This document shows positions 46,111 to 59,815 of a stretch of DNA of 64,000 bases, piece by piece. The stretch is from Chlorocebus sabaeus (lineage: Eukaryota; Chordata; Mammalia; Primates; Cercopithecidae). The stretch's first letter is position 1. Each line of letters starts with the position of its first letter. Location of the stretch: positions 23,088,688-23,152,687 of the forward strand of contig NC_132925.1 in assembly GCF_047675955.1 (NCBI RefSeq), in the 5' to 3' direction. Under the pieces are notes generated by a model. It had not been told where the DNA came from and searched no databases. It saw nothing but the letters and a program-made list of their open reading frames with translations. Both the position numbers and the translations under genes were made by a program.

Positions 46111-48699
46111 AGTGAAAACGCTATCAGTGAGGAGTAATGGAGTCTCTATTCAGACAGCATCATAAAAATCCGTATGTACAATACTTTTGGGGCCTCTAGA
46201 GTTACAAGAGAAAACAAACTTCTCAGCCTCATTCTTTGGCTTTGGTAATTAGTTAACCTGGTTGATATGACCATTGTCATCTTAATGTTTGCCTTGTTGA
46301 ATGGAACAATTTTGTAAATTCAGTTGTCTGACATATATAAAAGAATCAAAATCTCAATTCCCATATTAATAGCCTCCACTAGCTTTCATAGATTCAGATT
46401 GCAAAAACTGATGAAGTTCAATAACAAGGAAGATATTTTGGAGACAGGTAGCTAGAAATGAGGACAAAGTGGCCAGAAATTAAGTCATTCTATCCTTGGA
46501 TAAGAATAGGTTGAGAATATTTCTCTGTCCATATCCATAATATTTCCATCCCTCATGATGTATGATAGCACAATACACTGTTATACTATTATACTATTAT
46601 ATAGGGAGGTATTAGTCCTGTTACTATAGCAAGCAGATTCCTAAACCACCAGTAACTGCAGCAGTGTTCCCCTTGGTTTATACCATGTGTTAGTATTCAT
46701 GGCAGAAACCCCAGGTACTTTAGTTAATATCAGATATCCCTCTACTTACAGCAATCCAGATGATTGTGACATGAAACCAATAAATTGACTATTGGAGTAA
46801 TATAAATATCTTATGTATATTTCAGTTAAAATGATGAAGGGGCCTATAGACTGTAACAAGTTATATGATAATACAGTGGGTCGCTAGAAAATTTCCTTTC
46901 AAAATTAAAGAAAAATAAATTCAAACACTGTCCTTCATATCTGTTCTTAATCATAAGATTCCATAAACATCTTTTTGAAGGGTATTAAAAGAGAAGTCAA
47001 AATGGAAAATGTAATAAAACCAAAGGATAGAAAACACAAACCAGACCAAAAAAAAAACAAAACAAAACAAAAAAAAACAAATCACCGTACACTGTAGTCT
47101 GCAGTTTTCTATTAATATTGGTTTGGAACAGCTACATAAACCAATTTGGTTCATTGACTTTTTGATGGTGTACATTTTGTCCTTTCGGGTCTTATATTGA
47201 ACATAATATATCACTGTATATAGAATGGATATAGTTTTTATTAGAGAGAGAGGGGAAAAAGCCAGGTTTCATTAGATCATATCAAGCTGAAAAACTATAA
47301 GCTTTAGAAAGAAATTGGGTACCCATGCCACGGAAAAGAAATATTCTGTTGAAATGTTGACTTTCAGTATTTTCAGCAGGACATGTATTTAATAAGTAAG
47401 TATCATAGTATGAAACTTCTGAGAAAATCCTCACTTTTGTAAGTTATAGATTGATTGGTCTTTGATCTGGGCTTTTATTGAAAACCATTACACGTTGTAT
47501 ATCAATTGTTTGAATGGTTGCTCTTTTGTAAATTGACTTCACTATTTGAAAATGACTTTTATTAGAAAAATTTTCTTGACAATCCAAACTCAGTTTTAGG
47601 TACATTTCTCAAATAAGTTGTAGTTTAAGTTTCACATTTCAATTAATCAATCACTTGAAATGATAAAGGAGAGTCAAATTTTGTAACACTTCTACCTATC
47701 ATAATAAGCCCACTCTAAATCAAACCCCTTGTAGTTAACTTCAACAGGAAGCAAGATTACTTTTCCAAGGCCTAGGGGATTATACAAAAATGGATTAAGA
47801 CTGATTTATCCCTCAAGCAAACCACAGATTGTCATTCATTCCTTCTAACTGAAGTCAAACAGAAAATGCTCTTAACGAGAAGGAATAACAACTAAGTCAC
47901 TACATAGAGTGAGACATTTTAAATCTCATGTCAGGCACATAAGTGAAAGATACACGGAATAGGGAATTGGCTGGCATGTAGTTTTTAAATAGTTTAAGAT
48001 AAAGAAAAATTGCATTCATTTGCAACTAATTTAAGTTTCCTTGCATTTTGAAAATGTAAATAGATAGGTGATCTCTTTTTTAACCATTCATTTTAAGCCA
48101 CTGAGATTTTCTCTCAAAATTATATTATAATTTCACTTTAAATTCAGGTATAGTTGTCACTACTGTCAAACTGTAATATGATCATGAAATTGATTTTACA
48201 TTTGTGTGAAAGTGAAAGTAATAAAAGAATTTCCTCTTTTGTTTTTAATCCTACTCTCGTTCTGGAAAGGGATTGTCTGGTTTTCTTTTACTGTATAAAC
48301 ACCCCAGGCTAAATATTTAATCAAATTTGAAACACAATTTCTAATTAAAAACAGAAATAACAAGAAAATTAAGGGAATAGAATTATATAAGAATAGTATG
48401 AAAATTTTGAAAAGAGAGAAGAAAATGAAAAATCTAGTCATCCCAAGTAATATATTCTACTTTTTAAAAGTACAGTAATGGAAGCTTAGCTTAATTGAAA
48501 CTAGAGTAGAAAATTGAAAAGAAGAGACAAAAGAGTTGGTCCAAAAACCATTCTAGACATAGTGCCTTTTAACACATTAACAAGGTATATGACTCACCGC
48601 TATGTAAGAAAGCAAACTAAATACAAAAGAAAAGCATAGGAATCTTGATAGGCAAATAACTCATACACTGTATTTATTAAGGAAAAAATATCCATATGT
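46111..48699. other. No recognised gene or repeat
   Basis: AT-rich sequence. An interrupted A-rich (CAAAA)n run lies at about 47,046-47,085. Confidence 0.4.
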
Positions 48700-49050
48700 A
48701 GTATATGATTCGCAACGTAGACTAGCTGGTTGGTTTAGAACAAGAGAAATTCATTATTTCTTAGTTCTAGAAGCCAATTTTCTTTGACTTCTGTTGCATC
48801 ACTTTGATTTTTGCCTTCATATTCACACAATGTTCTGTGTGTGTGTGTGGTGGTTGGGGGGTGTGTATCCAAATTTTGCTTTTGTATAAGAATACCAGTC
48901 ATATTGGATTAGGGAGCCGCCCTACTTCAGTATGACCTCATCTTGACCTAACTAAGATAACACCATTTTTCAATAAGGTCACATTTTAAGAAACTTAGGG
49001 TTAGAACTCTACCATATGAATTTGGAAGAAAAAAAATACAACCTGTAGAA
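48700..49050 (-). mobile_element. MaLR-type LTR remnant, antisense
   Basis: The plus strand reads 'tagttctagaagccaatttt', a (GT)n run at about 48,837-48,850, then 'ataccagtcatattggatta', 'ttcagtatgacctcatcttg' and 'gttagaactctaccatatga'. These are reverse-strand landmarks of an MST/MLT1-like LTR. The ends are approximate. Confidence 0.62.
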
Positions 49051-49439
49051 CACATAAATATGAACTCCATTTAGCAGATAATGAAAAAATTTCAAATTAA
49101 AATGAACATTGTGATGCCATTAAAATATAAGCATGTATATTATTCAATGATGATAAATCACTTTTGTAAATGGTGCTATCTTCCCGGGGTGGGAAGAATC
49201 TGTCAAAATGTATGAACCATCTTTGAATTCTGTATTTGGCTAAATAATTTCACATGTATGACTATTTTTAAAGAAAATCATTCTAGTAGTCATTATATGT
49301 TTTTATAAAAAGGTTTTTCAACATTTTTATTTATAAAATATTGGAAAAAATGTCAACATTAGAAAACAATAGGACAATTTGGTTGCTATACATAATATAC
49401 TGTATAATAATATATAGACATTAAATAATTGTGGCTAGC

Positions 49440-49690
49440 TTTTTTATATGGTTACTAATATTCCAGGTATTAACCTAAGCACTTTATTTGTATTAACTCA
49501 TTAAAAACTTACAAGAACCCTACAAGAAATATGCTATTATTATTTCAGTTTTATTTTTTATAAGCTTTAATCGTAGAAAAGTTAAATAACTTGTCTGAGG
49601 TCACATATTTTTGTAAATAACAAAGCAGAGATTAAATCCCAGGCAATCTGGCTCCAAGATTCATGATCATAGCCACTTACTCTATCGACA
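49440..49690 (-). mobile_element. MIR element, antisense
   Basis: Reverse MIR order is clear: 'aacctaagcactttatttgt', 'attaactcattaaaaactta', 'aaataacttgtctgaggtca', 'gcagagattaaatcccaggc' and 'aatctggctccaagattcat'. It is close to full length. Confidence 0.82.
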
Positions 49691-52600
49691 TCATAAACTG
49701 ATATTAAAATATGTATCACCAGGTTGTTTAAATGAGACAAACGTATATTATTATACATTTAATTTTAATTATTTGCATTGGTATATAATTTAGGAAGACA
49801 TTATGCCAAGATATTAAAATCCATTGCCCTGGAGTTACAGAATTATCAGTAACTTTTACTGTTATTTTTGTGTATTCTGTCTAACATATATATAAAGTTT
49901 TAGGATAAAATGTACTTGATAACTTATTACATACATTTCTTATCTATGATGTTTGCTGGATCAAATGCAACAATAAGGGAGATATTTGGAAATTTGAACT
50001 TCTGTTTTACTCTAGGTAAGCTCTTGTTTTTTTAATTCAAGTTTCAGGCAGCTAGATACACTGACAAAATATAAATAGATTACATGTTTTATGTAATTAA
50101 CCCAGGGTCAGTATCTATTAGAGTTTAGTTTGCAAATCTACCTTGGGGAACGATGGAATACTCAGGGCACTTCATGTGACCTAATTTGCATGTATGAACC
50201 TGTGCCCTGATAGACTTATTCCAAAGTAATTTTAACCTGTTGCCAGGTCTTCTGGATACTTGATTTTGGTTACTACCCCAAGAATCATATTTATTAAAAC
50301 ATTCTTGGAGGGGTGCATTGGAGACTTGTAGGAGCTATAAAAATACAACAATATACCATAGACCAATAAGTAATCAGCAAAAGCACACCGACTCCAGCGA
50401 GAATAAAAAATAATCCAAAGAAAAGTAGAGCAATATGAAAAGGAGCAGGATAAAGAAACATGACCCTCACCACAATTTCATATTTTGTTCCTCAGCATCA
50501 TAATGTATATTACATTTATTGCCTGAATATTGAATGTGGTAATAGAGAAGGGAATGAAACTAAAATATAAATTACTTGCAATAGTATATAAAGTCAAGTA
50601 GGTCAATTGTTAAACAAAATAATCTTTGCTTTTGTCACATAATTACTACAAAGATTAAATATGACACTGTCTGATCTCAACATCTACTGCCTCATGTCTA
50701 ATCGTGTCCCTCAAACATAGAGATTTAAATGTTATTATTTTGTTCAACACTTCTTGCTAAGAATGTGATATGTTGCAGTATAACAGGCTTACATTTCCAA
50801 AATAGTTTTAAAAGGCTGCAGAGAAGTCCATTAAGCCTTGAGGGGGAGAAATTCAACAGAAGGTTAAAGAGCAAAATTTATTCTGGGAACAAGGAAGAAA
50901 TTCAGATTTTAGAACTGAGACACCAACTCAGTTAAATCAGTCACAAGAGTGATAATTTGTGTGCCCAAGATTTTGCCCAGGTAACTCTATTCATCAGTCA
51001 TGCCAAATTCAAATTTTTCCCTGCAGACTAGAACAAGGTTAGAAGAATTTTCTTTATGGAGAGAATATATGAAGGTACTATTGTCTATGTTGGAGACAGA
51101 AAGTGTACAATAACAGAGTTTTGATATATCCTGTAAAGATTAGATCTTAAAGTTATTCTTTATGCAATATGTTCAGGTCTAGCCTTACTTGAAATTGTGT
51201 TTGGTCAAGTTTATTTTTATTCCATTAGTCTTTTCAGTTATGATTGTCTTAAGATTTTATTACATTCAGTTTAGTCATAGCTCTTTATAGCTTAAAATTT
51301 GAAAAACAAATAATATCCATTATTCACACTACTGTGCAAATGGATCTCTTATTGATGTTAAAATAATCTCAAAAAATAGTTGCATCCTCTTCCTACTCAT
51401 GAAACTAGCTTTGAGTTCTAAAGATTCAGATTAGATCAATGTTTATCAGTTTTGTCTCTCCTTGCATTACTAAAACAATGAATTAATCATGTTGGCTGTC
51501 ATTATCTACATGGAGAAAAATTAATCAAGATTATCACTGAAGGCATTTAATTTTAATTTAGTATACCAACTATGTAGGTAAGACCAAAGATACTGAGACA
51601 TTTTCCTAATTCCTGTATGTTCCAAGTGCCAATGCATTGTTTACAACACAAAGGTAGCAAGAATCAGAGAATTTTTCACTTTCAATTAAATTCACTTTCT
51701 TTAATTCAGTATAATGTCTCCTGTTCAAAGATGAAATTTAGCCACAGCAAAAGCTGGCACATATTCCAATTAGTCGTGAACTATCAGAATTTTTGTTCAC
51801 TGTAGTTTAGACATGAGTTAGTAAATAACCAATCTTCCAATTCAGTCACATTTCAGATGTTTAACATTTGGGGCCAGTTAAACTATAGGAGAATGTGTAA
51901 AAGAAAAAAGTGCCTGAGTGGGTCTGATTCACAAAAGAAAAAAACTAACTACATAAATAAAAAGTATACTGTATATATGGACACAAATTTGGCTGATTTC
52001 CTATTCTAGCTTTTATATCCTTCAGGTAATGAAGAGTTGTCATGTAGAAGCTCTGGGGGAGTTCTCTCATGCATGCATTTTGCCTTCCACGTGCCAGATT
52101 CTGATTGATACCTATGGCCTATTTTTCTCCTCTCCCCAACTCTGGAATCTCTTTGTGACAAGCTGATTTTGATCTCAAGTCCCAAAACTGAAAATTAACG
52201 GGATTTTTTTCTGTTTCTCTGTTCTAAAACCTTCCATTGGTTATCTGATGACTGCTTGTCCTTACAGAAATAGGCCCTGCTCCCTTCCTTCCTTATGCCT
52301 GAATTTGCCCAAGATTCTGGGGTTTTGGTGTCCCTCCTCCCTCCTCCAATCTACCACTCCGCAGTTTTCCAAATATATTTATTATTGTGCTGACGATGTG
52401 GAAAATTCTTATTCATGTCATTATCAATATATGTGTGGCAATTGATAAAATACAACTGTATCGATACAATTGTGTGGCACAGAATGTTCTCCATAATGAG
52501 GATACGATGATACAATATAATCACTAGACAAAAGGAGTTATCAGTCTAAAATAGAAAGTTACACTTGTTGATTTATTCCTGTTTTGATTGAGAAAAACCT

Positions 52601-52889
52601 AGGGAACACAGGGAACAGAAAGGACGTATCCAAGAGAGATTGGCTAGGGATGGGGTGGCCTAGCACTTAAATACTGTTGAGGATGCATTCTTAGACAGGA
52701 TGATGCTTGGGCTGATAATACAGGAATTTATCTCATGTCTAGACTATTTTTTTTCTATTTTCTGTACACTGGGCAGTCTATAACTCTATTGTTTATTTAA
52801 AATTAGCAACAAATTTACAAGAAGAAGTGGAAAATTTTTATGAGGGTGGTAGATTAGAGGAGCAATGAACCATGTACATGAACATGAAC
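49691..52889. other. No recognised gene or repeat
   Basis: I found no exon, RNA gene or named repeat in this 3.2-kb stretch. Reading frames are at most about 68 codons and show no motif. Confidence 0.4.
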
Positions 52890-53040
52890 ATCTGTATCAA
52901 GATGTTTTAGTTCAAATTCCAGTCTTCCCTTTGATAGATTTTATGACCAAGGACAAATTCATTCACATCTTCATGTCTAAGTCTTCATATAGATAATTTC
53001 AGAGACTTGAGTGCTCTCTAAAATCTTATATTTAATGAAC
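52890..53040 (+). mobile_element. MIR fragment
   Basis: 'gttcaaattccagtcttccc', 'attttatgaccaaggacaaa' and 'cacatcttcatgtctaagtc' follow the MIR core order on the plus strand, with strong divergence. Confidence 0.55.
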
Positions 53041-55947
53041 TGCTTGTCAGGAGTCTTACAGGAAAGGTGATAACTCTTCTGTTACTAGTGTTAGGATGGG
53101 AAACTCATGAATAAAGTTTGGGTGGGTCTTTGTGCCATATAAACTATTTTCCTTATAACCTAATGGAAAAAGATAAATATCATATAATACCTACCAGCCA
53201 GCTATTTCACTGCTCTTGATGAATGAGGAACAAACAGATCTGGGGTCATTTTCACTATTAACATGGTTTTATAAGGGAGTATGTCAGAAGAGTTAATATA
53301 TTTTTAAAAATTGTATTTATGTGAAAAACAGCACCACACAGTTATTTTGAGCTTTACATATCATTAATTTTCAGAAACTTGTTTCACATGGATATTATCT
53401 TCCAATGCTATTTTGACACAATTGTAGAGAATACAGAAGAAATTAAAACTTGGGCTATTCTTAATCAAAAACTAAGAGCAGGAATAAAACAGTGGAGTCT
53501 GTGGATATATATCATAAACTGTAACGGTGTGAATGTATCATAGAAACAGCCCTATCTCTAACAGCACAATTTTAAAGATGGTTTGGAATACCCAAAAAAG
53601 GAGGAGCATAGAAAGCATGGAAAAGAAATCACAGGAAACAGACAGCTAGGTCAATTCAGACAGGTGATTTCATCTTTGGAAATTTGAAAGTCGGCCGTGA
53701 AGTTGTTATGTGCATTAATGAAAAATCACTGTCAGTGTTGTATTCTGGATTATGACAGAAGTCACGAATTTATTGACTTAGCAGAAATCACACCCGATAT
53801 TCTTATTTTAGTTAATGTCTATTTTGTTGACTCATTTTATATTATAAGCAGAGAGGTGCAGAGGGTCTGCAAGGGGGGGTTGTAATTAATATTTGTAAGT
53901 TTTAGTTATACCGCTTAATCAATGAACTGGGCCATGAGATGAATTTATTAGCAGAAAACAAAGATTGAATAACTGGTTCTAGAATTGTATCTTCTGGTGA
54001 CTGTTAAAATCAACTTCCATTTATAAGTCAGAAATTACAAAGTTTGGAAACTTAGATCCAATTACCAACATAAAAATATTACCTTAGGCTCTACTGCATT
54101 GTCAAAAATTATGAGGGATCTGAGATATTACCATACTGAACACTAACAGTGAAAGCTGTCCCAAATCTCATTGATGAAAGCAGAAGACATTAAAAGCCTG
54201 GTTTAGAGAAAAGGACTTTATCGTCGTGGCACAGCAAGCAGCCTAAGCTTTACATTCAGATCTGTTTTTCTTGCTCCTCAAATTCTATAGGGACAAGACA
54301 GAGCATTTTAGGTGGAAGCTGTTCACTCAGTGAGTTTGCATCACACCTGAGCAACTCCAAGGATAGTTAATGCTAATCTTCTATATTGGGCTGTAAGCAG
54401 AACTGCCAGTTTTCCTTCCTGCAGGGACACACTGTCTCCATTTTCCAAGGACATTTGTAATATAGACATTTCTGAAAAAATAGTCCCAAACAAAAGTGAC
54501 TCTGTGCATAACATCGCACAGAAAGACAATGGAAAAATTACCCTTGGAGAATTATCTCCCAACATGGAGCTGGTTAGTTTGCCTATCAAGACATGGGTGT
54601 ATTTCACAATATTGAAAGCTTATTTTTCAATTGTTCCAAAAACTTGTTTTTCCCAACAGCTTGGTCTTTTGGCATTTCATATAATTACCTTGCACACGTG
54701 GCCATCACTCTGCCGGCAAAGCCTTTAGTGATGAAATTCTCAATGATTGCATGACATTTTGGGTTATTTGATTTTGCACTCAGTATCATCTCTAATTGAT
54801 ATTAAGTTTGCTGTTTTTGATTTGATGCTGAGTATCTTGTTAGATCTAGTTTCTGAGTTGGGAGGTGCTAATGCCTTAATAAAATTAAGATGTAGCTTTG
54901 TGTTTACCTTTCCAGGCTAATTTTAAAAAAAGATGAAAATGCACATCAGGATAAAATCTCTGTTCAAGTTTTCTGGAGAAATCTTTTTTACTAGCTCTTT
55001 GTCCCTCTTTTTAGTCATACATTACTAATGTGGCAAGCATAGTGAAAGTTACTGTTAGAGAAATTCACCTTAATGCATTCAGATGTGCAATGGCTAGAAC
55101 AAGACCTGAGCCCAAGTAGATTTTCTCAGAAAAGTGTGTATCTAACGAACAATACAGTAGAATCACATCATCATTGAGCATTTCTGCTTCAATGACAAGA
55201 TGATGGAGGACTTGTGAAAAACAAGTTTCTTCTCTAATGTCAACATAAGCACCACATGATATCTCTCTTAATAGTCAACAAATCGGAATGTGCACATAAT
55301 GTAATCATGATTATTATCTTACAGATTTATTTATTTATTTTATTTATCTATATGGTGCTGTTATTCCTTTCTCACACTAGGTAGGTGAAGGATGGCTTTG
55401 GGTTAATGAGTTTGAGTAACAACCCTGAATTTGATTGGCAAAGTCTATAGTCTATCTGGACATCCCATACAATATCTCTTGCCATTAGCACTCAACTCAC
55501 TTTCATTCTATGGAGGTTAAAATTTAATTCACATTATCAAACAAGTATTTTCCTACAATATGTTTAAAGAATATTGATTTTAATTAGAGATTGTCAATTA
55601 GAATAGTCATTAGACTCAGACAATTTTAATAAACTACTGAGGTGAGTTAATGCAAAGGAATTTGACTCTACAAGTCAGTGTCAGAGGGACACTAAGGAAA
55701 AAATGGACTTTTGCAAGATGGAAAGTCCAGGCCCTTTGTTGGGAGAGGAGGAGAGCCTCTGTTACTCAGACTCAGTCAATTTTAAGAATGTGACATACTG
55801 ACAGATTTTCCAATAATTTCAAGAGAAGATTCAGAATTATGTAAACACCCATATTTTAAAGCCACTCTTAGGTTAGTTTGTGAGTTGTCAGTTTCTGCCA
55901 TTTGTTACTCATGAGAAGTGGTACTTAAAATCATATGCACATACGAC
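53041..55947. other. No recognised gene or repeat
   Basis: AT-rich sequence with short frames only. Opposed frames overlap at 54,341-54,728, as expected of chance, and neither resembles a family I know. Confidence 0.4.
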
Positions 55948-56440
55948 TTAGCCCAGGGCCTGGTGGTTAAGCTGGTTCTCTCCTTTCCAATCAGAGGCCT
56001 CTGCCACAAACATACCCCGCTAGATCATCAGTCAGGTCAAGAAGCATCCAAGCTTGGTGTCCCTCTTTGTATTTATTGGAGCTAGAGGTACTGGTGCAGC
56101 ACTGTACCTCTTGTGTCTGGCATTGTTCAATCCAGATGTTAGTTGGGACAGTAAGAAAAACTCAGAGCCCTGAAACGAACTGGGTCCCAGTGATCAATAC
56201 AAGTTCTACTCAGTGAATGTGGATTACAGCAAACTGAAGAAAGAAGGTCCAGGTTTCTAAATGAAATAATTCACTATAAAGCTGCCTTAGAATGAAGGTC
56301 TTCCAGAAACCATCTGCACAGTTTTCCACTTAACCAGGAAATAGTTCTCCTCTAAATGCATGAAATCATTTTGATATAATCTACTGGATATTACACTGAT
56401 TAATAAATAACTGAAACTTGAAAATAAAAGAGGTGCCATA
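55948..56440 (+). pseudogene. NDUFA4P: Processed pseudogene of NDUFA4
   Basis: This is an intronless copy of the NDUFA4 mRNA, which encodes a small single-pass inner-membrane subunit of the respiratory chain (first described in complex I, now placed with cytochrome c oxidase). The 5' UTR ('ggcctggtggttaagctggt'), coding part 56,012-56,260, 3' UTR and AATAAA (56,402-56,407) are all present. An A-rich stretch follows ('gaaaataaaag'). The start codon is ATA, codon 4 is TAG, and a Trp codon is TGA near 56,185. One codon's worth of bases is added near 56,172. The C-terminal coding block ('caatacaagttctactcagt' onward) is well kept. No introns, plus the tail remnant, indicate L1-mediated retroposition. 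A target-site duplication was not clear. Confidence 0.94.
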
Positions 56441-57519
56441 AAATACTTTCATTTGCTAATGAGCTACTAAATTAACTGCCCCATTCTGAAGAGAGATCAG
56501 GCTTATTTCTGAGAATGTAGAGAACATGATGCTTCTACAGTTGGCTTATTATGCACAGCTTTGATCTTGTGAAGAAAATCTAAATTATCAGTTTTTCTCA
56601 TATATGTTTTGGAATAAAAAATATCCACTTGACAGTGGAAACAAAGGGAGAGGATATTCTAAAGCAAAAATTAATCATTTCATTGAACTAAGATCCTTAC
56701 TATCATAGAACAATGTTAGGTACCTAAAATGTAAAGCATGCACCTTTATGCCTACATCCTTGCAAATTTGCTCCTGGGAATGGTAGTGGAAATAAAATCT
56801 GGCCCATTTGTCATGGATTTATTTGAATCAATTTAATTGAATTACTGACCTATTAAAAGAAATCATTTTAAGTTGAAATATTAAAATGGAGGATCCAGCC
56901 AATGTTTGCTAAAGACTGTATGGCTCGTTATCCCAAAAAGATAATTACATTCACATATTATAGACAAACTTCATCTTACATTCAGAAATTTTATTTTTCT
57001 CCTGGCATTAAACAGGTAGCCACCGTTCTTTTATTTTCTTGGCTCTTGTATAATATTTTGGAAGTACTTGTAATGATTTTCACTATCAACCCTGAATGTT
57101 AATAATGGGGAAATTAATCCTTCTGGGTATTAATTATGTAACAAGCCCTCCGGGGTTGTGGGGAAATGTTTGTTATAGTACTGAATTAATGATTAACTAT
57201 TACTATCAAATATAGTGAGTAAGTACAATATTATAATCAAAGGTATTTGCAGAAAATTCTCTTGGGAAATTTATAGTTGAACTCCGTGTGATTGGTTCTA
57301 ATCTTCTAGGATCTCTTAACAAAAAGGGAGAAATCAAGTACATGTAAAAGAACTTAAAAAATCAATTCCATCTGTGTTCAGGTCTTCACAATCTAGGCTT
57401 AGGAAAATAAACGTTTTAAAGTGATAACTGGTTAAACTGTTATTTGTGTTAGCACTGGTTTTATCTTAAGGCTGATTTATCTGGTGCCCTCAAGAGGACT
57501 GCAATTGTGTCAGACATCA
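56441..57519. other. No recognised gene or repeat
   Basis: AT-rich sequence between the NDUFA4 pseudogene and an LTR-like stretch, with nothing I can name. Confidence 0.4.
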
Positions 57520-58050
57520 TATCTGTGTTAGGGATCCCTAAGACCACCCACAGGTTCAATAATTCACTTGAAGGACTCAGAGAGCTCAAAAGCCATCACA
57601 CTCTTGGAGTTTATTACATTGGAAAGATGGTATTGAAACCAGCAAAGGAAAAATGCACATGGGGCACAATCTGGCAGACATCAAGGTACAAGCTTCTAGG
57701 TGCTTTCTCTCTTTGGGGCTGCATAATGTGTCTAATTTTCTCAGTTCAAATAAGTAACAATACACTCTAAGTGTTGCCAATGTGGCTTTGTGTCAAGAAA
57801 TCTTATTGGGGGTCGTGTATGTAGGCCATACACACCAACATGACTGACACTACCTTCTCAGACTCCAGACCTCCTGAACAGAAACAGGTATTCACCATAA
57901 ATCTCACTGTTAACTAACCATCCTGTCAAGTTGATACAGAACAGCCCAAGGCCTCAGGCATACAAAAAACTCTTATCAGGGAGAACATTTCAAGGACTCA
58001 GAGCTCAGTAATCAGAAGCCAACCAAGGCCAGTCTTGAGAACAGGCCCTT
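57520..58050 (-). mobile_element. Solo LTR remnant of uncertain ERV family, antisense
   Basis: 'taagaccacccacaggttca', 'cttgaaggactcagagagct', 'gagtttattacattggaaag', 'cttattgggggtcgtgtatg' and 'caagttgatacagaacagcc' match, in order, an ERV LTR that I recognise on its reverse strand but cannot name with confidence. Frames inside it (57,507-57,780) are LTR translations. Confidence 0.55.
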
Positions 58051-59689
58051 GTTGGAAATGTACAGTATTTGATTAATTGAAGAATGCTGAATTAAATGTT
58101 TCCTGCACAATATCAGACAAAGAAAAGGAATTTTCACCTCTAGAGTCTATTTTATGAGTCAGGGACTCATTCTCAGCTACCATCTGGCAGATGCTCCCCA
58201 GGGTTTCATATATCCAGAACAATCTCAATGAAGAAAAATGGAATTTTTTGATTGGCTAGAATTTCGAACTGGTGTTATCTTATCTTACATGAGGGGAATC
58301 CCTAAGCACATTTGGAGTTCTCTTATGAAGAGGGAAGGAGAGAAGTGAACATTGAATTGTCAAACATTTTCCTACAGCAAACTTTAATACTGTTGATTCT
58401 GATAGAACAAAATATAGAGGCATAAGCAATGAAACTTTGTCTTTACTATTAATATGCATACTTGCATATACATACATATACAAATATATATGTGTATCAG
58501 TTATGTATATGTGTATGTACATATACATTTATGTGTGTGTGCATATATTAAAAATATGCTTTCTCTGTATAGACACAATAATGTTCCATGTAAGAAAACA
58601 AAATTAGAAATAGATTGGAATACCATATTAGGTTATTTTTAATTAAATATTCTTACTGTCAAATTTAAGGTTCCCTGCAATATCATCCTTTTATATTTTT
58701 CTGAATAGACTAACTTCTCATTTTCCTACTCTTGCCACCAAACTTTTTTTTTCAATTTCCTAGAAAATAATTGCTAAAAACTCATGAAATATTAATGCCC
58801 CTCTGGATCCCACTTTATTCATTCCCAGTAGCTTAAGTTCCCTTATGCAAGCTTTTAGAGGAAACTGATGTTTTTCTTGTCAATTTTCTCTTGTCCTGAA
58901 TAACTTTTATTTATCTTGCAATGCTTCCTAATACCCTTTGTCCTGGTGCCTAATATTCTCTGCATCCAATCTAAATAAATTAATTCATCTTATGTATTTC
59001 TTATCTAACTTCACAGATGCTTGAAATTTTGCTTGACTTTGGAAAAAGGATCAATGTTTAAATCAAACAAATAATAAACTCCTTTTTTAACTCTAGACAG
59101 ACAATTTTGAAGAGAAGTCTCAAGTGATATATGCTGTTAGTAGTGCTACAGAAAATCCTTTGATTCCTTGCAAAGCTGGAAGCTCCCATTGTATCAATTC
59201 TGTGTTCTTTTCTCCCAACACTATGGTCCATTTAGAAAGAATTCAACTATAAGCTTTAAAAACCTGTTGAGTTGGGAAAATACGAAAACAGAGTCTTGTT
59301 GAGGAGACAATATATTTAATTAACAAATCAGAGTCTGACGAGAGGCATTTAAAGATTTTCATAACTGGCCCCCACGTGTTTTCCTAACCTATGTGACTTC
59401 CTTTTCCCTCTTTATTTCTCACACCTCCATGTTGCGTACAGGCCCATATTACCAAATTATCCAAATGGGATGTGGAGAATATTTAGTGTTTTATTTATTT
59501 TCAATTCCCATTTCCATTTCTTTTATTATTCCATTCCATTTATTTATTTTCAATTCTTGTTATACATAAGGACCAGCCAGTTACCTCATCTGCTTGGATA
59601 CCTTCTTACTCTATATTTGGTTAACTCAAATGTAAAATTTTGCAAGGGAGCTTTCTGATTTTCCTAGATGAGATCAATTACTTGCTCTT
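58051..59689. other. Unrecognised, with an AT/GT simple repeat
   Basis: Alternating purine-pyrimidine sequence ('atatacatacatatacaaat', then 'gtgtgtgtgcatatat') occupies about 58,450-58,560. It gives spurious Tyr/Ile-rich frames on both strands. The remainder is unassigned. Confidence 0.45.
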
Positions 59690-59815
59690 CTAAGGTGGCA
59701 CAGTAGCAAGTACAAATCTCTACTAGCTCTTATCACATTATATACACTGTGTATACCTTCTATACTTAGCACAGTGTCTGGCTTATAGTAGATGTTCAGC
59801 AAATCTGTGGACTGG
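59690..59815 (+). mobile_element. L2 3' end fragment
   Basis: 'acttagcacagtgtctggct' followed by 'tatagtagatgttcagcaaa' is the conserved 3' end shared by L2 (and MIR) elements. The preceding 70 bp fit an L2 less clearly. Confidence 0.55.

Noticed and set aside
58450..58560. Tyr/Ile-rich frames on both strands
   Set aside because: They are simple-repeat translation of alternating AT/GT sequence.
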